The position numbers and the translations under genes are program-made. A stretch of 64,000 bases of DNA, from the NCBI RefSeq assembly GCF_044357945.1, contig NZ_CP076563.1:248001-312000 (forward strand), given 5' to 3'. This document shows positions 58,975-64,000 of this stretch, in pieces; positions within the stretch are counted from its first letter, which is position 1, and each line of letters starts with the position of its first letter. Under the pieces are notes generated by a model, which had not been told where the DNA came from, did no database searches, and saw only the letters and a program-made list of their open reading frames with translations. Source of the DNA: QAND01 sp003150225. GTDB lineage: Bacteria > Bacillota > Clostridia > Christensenellales > QAND01.

Positions 58975-59907
58975 ATGTTTTCCAATCAACACAAGGATCT
59001 GCTGGGCCTGCGTACCGCCACTCGGGAGGAGATTACCCGGGTGCTGGACCTGGCGGAGGAGATGCGCCAGGTGCTTTTGAGCGATCATAAAAAAACATCG
59101 GATCTAGCAGGTAAAAGCGTGGTAACCCTATTCTACGAGAACAGCACCAGGACCCGCATGTCCTTTGAGCTTGCCAGCAAATATATGGGGGCCAGCAGCG
59201 CCAATATGACGGCGACTGCCAGCAGCGTGCAAAAGGGGGAGACCCTTTTGGATACCGGCGCTACCCTGGATCAGATGGGGGTGGATGTTATCATCATCCG
59301 CCACGCCATGAGCGGCGCGCCCCATCTACTGGCGAAGCATGTCAAGGCTTCTGTGATCAATGCGGGGGACGGGGTTAACGAGCACCCCACGCAGGCCCTG
59401 CTTGATCTCTTTACTTTGCGCCGCCACCTGGGGGATTTATCGGGCAAGAAGGTGGCCATCGTGGGGGATGTCCTCCATAGCCGTGTGGCTCGGAGCAATG
59501 CCTATGGACTCCATGCCATGGGAGCCCAGGTGGTGTTTGCCGGTCCTACCACCCTGATGCCTGGCGAGGATCTGAGCCCACTTCATGCCCAAGTGGCCGG
59601 AAGCGTAGAGGAGGCCGTCCGAGATGCCGACGCCGTCATGGGACTGCGCATTCAGCGGGAGCGTCAGCACGCAGGATTATTTCCCTCGGTGCGGGAGTAT
59701 AGCCGTTTCTTTGGCGTAGGGGAGGAAGTCCTTTCCTTAGCCAAGCCCGGCGCGCTTCTGATGCATCCCGGACCGGTCAACCGAGGGGTGGAACTGACCA
59801 CCCAGGTGGCTGACGGGGAACAGAGCGTGATTCGGGAGCAGGTGCAAAACGGCGTTGCTGTTCGGATGGCGCTCTTACAGCTATTGATTCGGAGGGAAGC
59901 CCTATGA
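58975..59907 (+). CDS. pyrB: Aspartate carbamoyltransferase catalytic subunit
   Basis: Joins carbamoyl phosphate and aspartate, the first committed step of pyrimidine synthesis. The carbamoyl phosphate site is STRTRMSFE (near residue 53) and the HPTQALLDL block is near residue 131. The length of 310 residues is normal for the PyrI-independent form. No pyrI is present. ATG 58975 follows GGAAGGAG. It overlaps pyrC by 4 bases, so the operon is tightly coupled. An attenuator and leader peptide precede it. Confidence 0.97.
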   Translation: MFSNQHKDLLGLRTATREEITRVLDLAEEMRQVLLSDHKKTSDLAGKSVVTLFYENSTRTRMSFELASKYMGASSANMTATASSVQKGETLLDTGATLDQMGVDVIIIRHAMSGAPHLLAKHVKASVINAGDGVNEHPTQALLDLFTLRRHLGDLSGKKVAIVGDVLHSRVARSNAYGLHAMGAQVVFAGPTTLMPGEDLSPLHAQVAGSVEEAVRDADAVMGLRIQRERQHAGLFPSVREYSRFFGVGEEVLSLAKPGALLMHPGPVNRGVELTTQVADGEQSVIREQVQNGVAVRMALLQLLIRREAL

Positions 59908-61193
59908 GAACCATCATCCAAAATGGAACCATCGTAAATCCCCTTGGGAAAAGCGGTAGATTGGATCTTGTGATCCGGGATGGAAAGGTGGAAGCCATTG
60001 CTCCCAGCGTCCAATCCCAGGCCGGGGACGAATTGATCGACGCTGCGGGTAAGCTGGTATTTCCCGGTTTTGTGGACATGCACTGCCATCTTCGGGATCC
60101 TGGCTTCGAATATAAGGAGGATTTGACCTCTGGCACCCGCTCGGCGGTCATGGGAGGGTTTACATCGGTGGCCTGTATGCCCAATACCGACCCGGTCCTG
60201 GATCATCCCGCTCTCATACGGGACCTAATTGCTCGCAGCCGGGAGCTGGGATATGCCAAGGTCTATCCCATCGCCAGCGTCACCAAGGGGCAGAAGGGAA
60301 AGGAGCTCAGCGAGTTCGGCTTGCTACAGGAGGCGGGAGCAGTGGCTTTTTCGGATGACGGCCGGCCGGTATCCAGCAGCCTCACCATGCGAAACGCCCT
60401 CAACTACGCCAAGAACTTCGGCGCCCTTCTCATCTGCCATGAGGAGGATCTGGATCTCTTGGAGGAGGGGGTCATGAACCAGGGGGCCGTCAGTGTGGCC
60501 TGCGGATTGAAGGGGATTCCCGCCTCGGCGGAGGAGATCATGTTGATCCGGGATATCATTCTGGCCCGGGAACTCCATACCAAGGTACATATCGCCCATG
60601 TGTCCACCGCCCTGGGAGTGGAACTGGTACGGTTTGGCAAAGGCCTGGGCGTGGAGGTCACTGCGGAAACCTGCCCCCAGTACTTTTCCCTGACGGACGA
60701 ACTCCTTATGGATTACGATACCAACGCCAAGATCAACCCTCCCCTGCGGACCCAGGCTGATGTAGACGCGATCATCGAAGGGCTTCGGGACGGCACGCTA
60801 GACGCCATCGTTACCGATCATGCGCCCCATCATGTGGATGATAAGGCGGTGGAGTTCAACCTGGCGGCAAACGGTATGTCGGGATTTGAGACGGCCCTCC
60901 CCTTGATTCAAAAAAATCTAGTGGAGCCGGGGTACCTTTGCTGGGAGGATGTGGTTCGGGCGATGTCCGTCGCTCCCGCCAAGCTTCTGGGAATTCCGGG
61001 CGGCGTATTGCAGCCGGGCGTTGCAGCCGATGTGGTGGTGTACGACCCTAAGATGCCATGGACCGTCACGGCGGATCGGCTATACACCAAGGGAAAGAAT
61101 ACCCCTCTTCTGGGAAGAGAGCTCGTAGGCCGGGTGGCCTGCGCCTTTACCGATGGCCGGAAAAATGTATGGGAATATGAGGTGGCAAGATGA
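59904..61193 (+). CDS. pyrC: Dihydroorotase
   Basis: Cyclises carbamoyl aspartate to dihydroorotate. The metal site VDMHCHLRDPG (near residue 58) is followed by the SDDG block with Asp and the late ATDHAPHH-like VTDHAPHHVDD. 429 residues, the class I (bacterial, amidohydrolase) form. It overlaps pyrB and pyrF by 4 bases at either end. Confidence 0.97.
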   Translation: MRTIIQNGTIVNPLGKSGRLDLVIRDGKVEAIAPSVQSQAGDELIDAAGKLVFPGFVDMHCHLRDPGFEYKEDLTSGTRSAVMGGFTSVACMPNTDPVLDHPALIRDLIARSRELGYAKVYPIASVTKGQKGKELSEFGLLQEAGAVAFSDDGRPVSSSLTMRNALNYAKNFGALLICHEEDLDLLEEGVMNQGAVSVACGLKGIPASAEEIMLIRDIILARELHTKVHIAHVSTALGVELVRFGKGLGVEVTAETCPQYFSLTDELLMDYDTNAKINPPLRTQADVDAIIEGLRDGTLDAIVTDHAPHHVDDKAVEFNLAANGMSGFETALPLIQKNLVEPGYLCWEDVVRAMSVAPAKLLGIPGGVLQPGVAADVVVYDPKMPWTVTADRLYTKGKNTPLLGRELVGRVACAFTDGRKNVWEYEVAR

Positions 61194-62113
61194 TCATAGA
61201 CCGTTTGAACCGCCGTGTGGCGGAATTGCGCAACCCCTCCATCGTAGGATTGGATACTCATCTAATGCTGTTGCCCGCCGCTATGGCGGAGCGGGTGGAT
61301 CATGCGGATCCTATGGGCTCCGCTGCCGCGCTGATTCTGGAATTCAACAAAGGCCTTGTGGATGCCATCGCTGACATCGTGCCCTGTGTTAAGGTTCAGG
61401 TGGCCTATTACGAGCAATATGGCTGGCAGGGGATGAAAGCCTTTTGCGAAACTCTCGCCTATGCCAGGCAAAAAGGTCTGATTACCATCGCGGACTGTAA
61501 GCGAAACGACATCGGTAGCACCGCATCGGCTTATGCCAACGCCTATTTGGGTCGTACGCCTTTCCCCCAAGGGAAAATCGCTTCCATGGATGCGGATTTT
61601 CTTACGGTAAATGGATATTTGGGCTCTGACGGTGTTCTTCCCTTTGTGGAGGCGTGTAAAGCCTATGATAAAGGTATCTTTGTCCTAGTAAAGACCAGCA
61701 ATCCTGGATCTGGAGAGCTTCAGGACCGTTCTTTGGGAGAGACCACCGTCTTTGAAACCATGGGTGATCTGGTCCAGGCTTGGGGCCGCGAGACGCTTGG
61801 AGAGACGGGCTACGCCGCTGTGGGAGCAGTGGTGGGGGCGACCCATCCCAAGCAGGGGGAGATCCTTCGAAAACGCCTTCCGGAGGTGCCTTTCCTGGTG
61901 CCGGGCTACGGCGCGCAGGGAGCTACGGCGGCAGACCTTTCCGGCCTGTTTGACGCCCGTGGCTTTGGAGCCTATGTGAACTCCAGCCGGGGCATCATTG
62001 GCGCCCACAAGAAGAGTGGTCTGCCCTATGCTGATGCTGCCCGTGATGCGGCCCTTGCCATGGCGGAGGATCTGCGGGGCGCCCTTTCCGCTGTCGGCCG
62101 GATGGACTATTAG
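61190..62113 (+). CDS. pyrF: Orotidine-5'-phosphate decarboxylase, type 2
   Basis: Final step to UMP. The catalytic Lys-Asp array is in IADCKRNDIGSTASAYANAYLG (near residue 100), characteristic of the longer type 2 form (about 300 residues; here 307), common in Clostridia and mycobacteria. The early motif is VGLDTHLM. It overlaps pyrC by 4 bases and is followed by pyrK after 12 bases. Confidence 0.95.
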   Translation: MIIDRLNRRVAELRNPSIVGLDTHLMLLPAAMAERVDHADPMGSAAALILEFNKGLVDAIADIVPCVKVQVAYYEQYGWQGMKAFCETLAYARQKGLITIADCKRNDIGSTASAYANAYLGRTPFPQGKIASMDADFLTVNGYLGSDGVLPFVEACKAYDKGIFVLVKTSNPGSGELQDRSLGETTVFETMGDLVQAWGRETLGETGYAAVGAVVGATHPKQGEILRKRLPEVPFLVPGYGAQGATAADLSGLFDARGFGAYVNSSRGIIGAHKKSGLPYADAARDAALAMAEDLRGALSAVGRMDY

Positions 62114-62125
62114 GAGGGAGATCAT

Positions 62126-62914
62126 ATGATGCAGCAGGGAAGCTATCCAGTGGTCTTCAACCATGGGGTTGCCCAGGATACCATGCATATGGGCCTTTTG
62201 GTGGGTAAAAATCTGGGGGAGGAGATTACCCCCGGTCGGTTTGTGAACCTAAAAGCTCCTGGCCGTCCGGATTTGATCCTCCGTCGGCCCATCAGCGTCA
62301 ATAATTATGACGGTGAAACCGGTATTCTGGAGTTGGTTTACCAGGTAAAGGGCCAGGGGACTCAGGCTCTTGCTGGATGCCGAGAGGGTGAACTCGTGGA
62401 TGCCTTGGGGCCTTTGGGCCATGGTTTTACTCCAAAGGGGGAGCGGAACATCTGGCTGGTGGGAGGCGGCATCGGCGTGGCGCCTCTGCGATATCTGCCC
62501 CTATACTATAAAACCGTTCGGTTTTCCGGGATCTTTGGCTATCGCACGAAGGATTGCATCTACCAACAGGATGATTTATCCGCGTCCCTGGCCTTTGCCG
62601 ATTTCTATACCGATGATGGCAGCAATGGAAACCAGGGATTTGTGACCCAGGGCCTTATAAAGCGGCTGGAAAGCCAGCCCGCTCCCGACGCCATCTACGC
62701 TTGTGGCCCGGTTCCCATGCTGCGGGCCCTAAAGGAACTGGTCTTGCCCACCAACATTCCCTGTATGGTATCCATGGAGGAACGGATGGGGTGTGGCACG
62801 GGAGTCTGTGTTGCCTGTACCTGTCTCATTCAAAAAGATGGGCTGGAAACCCGAAAACGGGTCTGTACTGACGGCCCTGTATTTGGCATTGAGGAGGTGG
62901 CGCTCCATGGCTGA
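62126..62914 (+). CDS. pyrK: Dihydroorotate dehydrogenase electron transfer subunit PyrK
   Basis: FAD and [2Fe-2S] protein that passes electrons from PyrD to NAD. The NAD/FAD region includes LVGGGIGVAPLRYLP, and the Cys-rich end is GCGTGVCVACTC (near residue 220), the [2Fe-2S] site. 262 residues. ATG 62126 is followed directly by a second ATG (62129); AGGAGGG lies upstream. pyrD starts 8 bases inside its end. Confidence 0.95.
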   Translation: MMQQGSYPVVFNHGVAQDTMHMGLLVGKNLGEEITPGRFVNLKAPGRPDLILRRPISVNNYDGETGILELVYQVKGQGTQALAGCREGELVDALGPLGHGFTPKGERNIWLVGGGIGVAPLRYLPLYYKTVRFSGIFGYRTKDCIYQQDDLSASLAFADFYTDDGSNGNQGFVTQGLIKRLESQPAPDAIYACGPVPMLRALKELVLPTNIPCMVSMEERMGCGTGVCVACTCLIQKDGLETRKRVCTDGPVFGIEEVALHG

Positions 62915-63815
62915 CCTTTCCGTAAATCTTTGCGGCGTTTCCTTGAAGAATCCCATCATCGCCGCCTCTGGAACCTTCGGGTTTGGCCGGGAGATGGCGG
63001 GATATTTCGATCTTTCCCGTATGGGAGGGATCAGTAGCAAAGGGATTACCCGCCAGCCCCGTCTGGGGAATCCTACGCCTCGCATAGCGGAAACCCCCAG
63101 CGGGTGCATCAATAGCGTAGGGCTGGAGAATCCTGGGGTGGAGGCGTTTTTGAGGAAAGAGCTTCCCTATATGAAAACCCTTCAAACCGCCGTCATCGTT
63201 AACGTTTCCGGCAGCAGCCTTGGGGAATACCGGGAGACGGTGGCCATGGTATCGGAGGCCGGCGCCGATATGATCGAACTAAATATCTCTTGCCCCAATA
63301 TCAAGGGGGGAGGGATGGCTTTTGGCACCACGCCCCAATCCGCCGCCGAGGTGGTGCGGGAAGTGCGACCCCTTTGTAAGACGCCCCTGATGGTGAAACT
63401 GAGCCCGAATGTGGCGGACATCGCCGCCATTGCCCGAGCGGTGGAAGGGGAGGGGGCGGACGCTATTTCCCTTATCAACACCCTTTCGGCCATGGCGGTG
63501 GATCCCTATACCCGCCGGCCTATTCTGGCTAGCGTCATGGGGGGACTGTCCGGTCCGGCAGTCAAACCGATTGCCCTTCGGATGGTATATCAGGTAAGCC
63601 AAGCGGTTTCCATACCCGTTGTAGGGTTGGGAGGCGTAACCACCGGCTTGGATGCGGCAGAATTTATGCTTTGTGGAGCCACTGCGGTGATGGTTGGAAC
63701 GGCAAGCTTGATGGATCCGTATTCTTGCGATAGAATAATAGCTGAGCTGAACGATTATCTGGATGGGATGGGCATCGCCACGGCGGCGGAGCTCACCGGC
63801 AGCCTGATGGTCTAA
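62907..63815 (+). CDS. pyrD: Dihydroorotate dehydrogenase, type 1B catalytic subunit
   Basis: Oxidises dihydroorotate to orotate with FMN. The catalytic cysteine is in ELNISCPNIKGGG (near residue 130), diagnostic of the 1B form that partners PyrK; the KGIT lysine block SSKGITRQPR is near residue 44. 302 residues. The ATG 62907 start is chosen because GAGGAGG lies just upstream; an in-frame extension reaches back into pyrK. Confidence 0.96.
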   Translation: MADLSVNLCGVSLKNPIIAASGTFGFGREMAGYFDLSRMGGISSKGITRQPRLGNPTPRIAETPSGCINSVGLENPGVEAFLRKELPYMKTLQTAVIVNVSGSSLGEYRETVAMVSEAGADMIELNISCPNIKGGGMAFGTTPQSAAEVVREVRPLCKTPLMVKLSPNVADIAAIARAVEGEGADAISLINTLSAMAVDPYTRRPILASVMGGLSGPAVKPIALRMVYQVSQAVSIPVVGLGGVTTGLDAAEFMLCGATAVMVGTASLMDPYSCDRIIAELNDYLDGMGIATAAELTGSLMV

Positions 63816-63832
63816 AGAAGGAGGTAAGGACG

Positions 63833-64000
63833 ATGAATATCGAACGGGTTTTTGAGATTTTCCGGGAGACGGGTGTGATGCTGGACGGCCACTTCCTGTT
63901 TACCAGCGGCCGGCATGGGGATAAATATATGCAGTGCGCCCAGCTATTCCGGTTTCCCCAATACACCGATGAGATTCTAGAGGATCTTGCAAAGCGGTTT
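63833..64000 (+). CDS. pyrE: Orotate phosphoribosyltransferase, 5' part
   Basis: ATG 63833 with AAGGAGG upstream opens 56 codons to the window edge. The beginning (ERVFEIFRETGVMLDGHF then LFTSGRHGDKYMQC) is the N terminus of PyrE of the 1B-linked type. It adds ribose phosphate to orotate. The PRPP-binding loop lies beyond the window. Confidence 0.92.
   Translation, partial: MNIERVFEIFRETGVMLDGHFLFTSGRHGDKYMQCAQLFRFPQYTDEILEDLAKRF

Noticed and set aside
58837..58975. PyrR-binding attenuator before pyrB
   Set aside because: The short leader has only one terminator and a leader ORF; no PyrR-type anti-antiterminator loop was recognised.
1..64000. CRISPR arrays, prophage, insertion sequences
   Set aside because: No regularly spaced repeats, transposase or phage genes found on either strand.

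Overview
The window is a stretch of chromosome from an anaerobic, endospore-forming Firmicute, most likely class Clostridia. The evidence is spoIVA, a T-box leader, a CIRCE-controlled groESL operon, a clostridial-type [FeFe]-hydrogenase accessory cluster, NAD-linked PyrK/PyrD, SepF/DivIVA division genes, strong AGGAGG ribosome sites and frequent TTG/GTG starts. By eye the base composition is a little above half G+C and coding density is high. I see no prophage, insertion sequence, CRISPR array or antibiotic-resistance island. The genus cannot be named from the sequence alone.

Layout. 0-10 kb: end of a membrane protein gene, then tig-clpP-clpX, lon, engB, a zinc-ribbon protein, a metallophosphoesterase, spoIVA and msrA. 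10-22 kb: tRNA-Pro(GGG), two divergent pairs (SGNH hydrolase/DUF1836 and DegV/DUF1836), metal transport genes (CorA-like, two CNNM/CorC-like, a K+/H+-type antiporter), tRNA-Glu(CUC), and mgtE behind a short upstream reading frame. 22-36 kb: a lipoprotein, a T-box-controlled acyl-CoA synthetase, GNAT, gpsA, lgt, pncB, a DivIVA-like protein, sfsA, an iron-sulfur flavoprotein-like reductase, two dehydrogenases, a YbjQ-family protein, groESL, a lone FakA C-terminal domain and dCMP deaminase. 36-44 kb: a SPOR-like membrane protein and the hydrogenase-linked cluster (DRTGG, ATPase, sensory-type [FeFe]-hydrogenase, DRTGG, PHP, HydC/NuoE, ATPase, 2Fe-2S thioredoxin-like protein, HydB/NuoF). 44-64 kb: a membrane protein with parE-parC, polysaccharide deacetylase, nagA, a division cluster (HlyD-like, yggS, sepF, divIVA), M24 peptidase, small membrane proteins, lspA, an RluD-family synthase, and the pyrBCFKDE operon running off the right end.

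How the parts work together. tig, clpPX and lon form a protein-quality block, joined by groESL under HrcA/CIRCE. The pyr operon carries the steps from carbamoyl phosphate to OMP and UMP (pyrB, pyrC, pyrD/pyrK, pyrE, pyrF), with an apparent translation-coupled attenuator in front of pyrB. The hydrogenase cluster holds the NADH-side subunits and a sensor-like hydrogenase, but no catalytic HydA next to them.

The most interesting observations are regulatory: (1) a 27-codon acidic leader ORF before mgtE, where an M-box would be expected, with mutually exclusive pairings that involve both ribosome sites; (2) a 22-codon leader peptide before pyrB whose stop codon lies inside a terminator hairpin, resembling enterobacterial pyrBI control; (3) a T-box in front of an acyl-CoA synthetase; (4) a shared two-part motif on the promoters of two DUF1836-linked divergent gene pairs. 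Convergent genes are usually separated by one symmetric terminator serving both sides.
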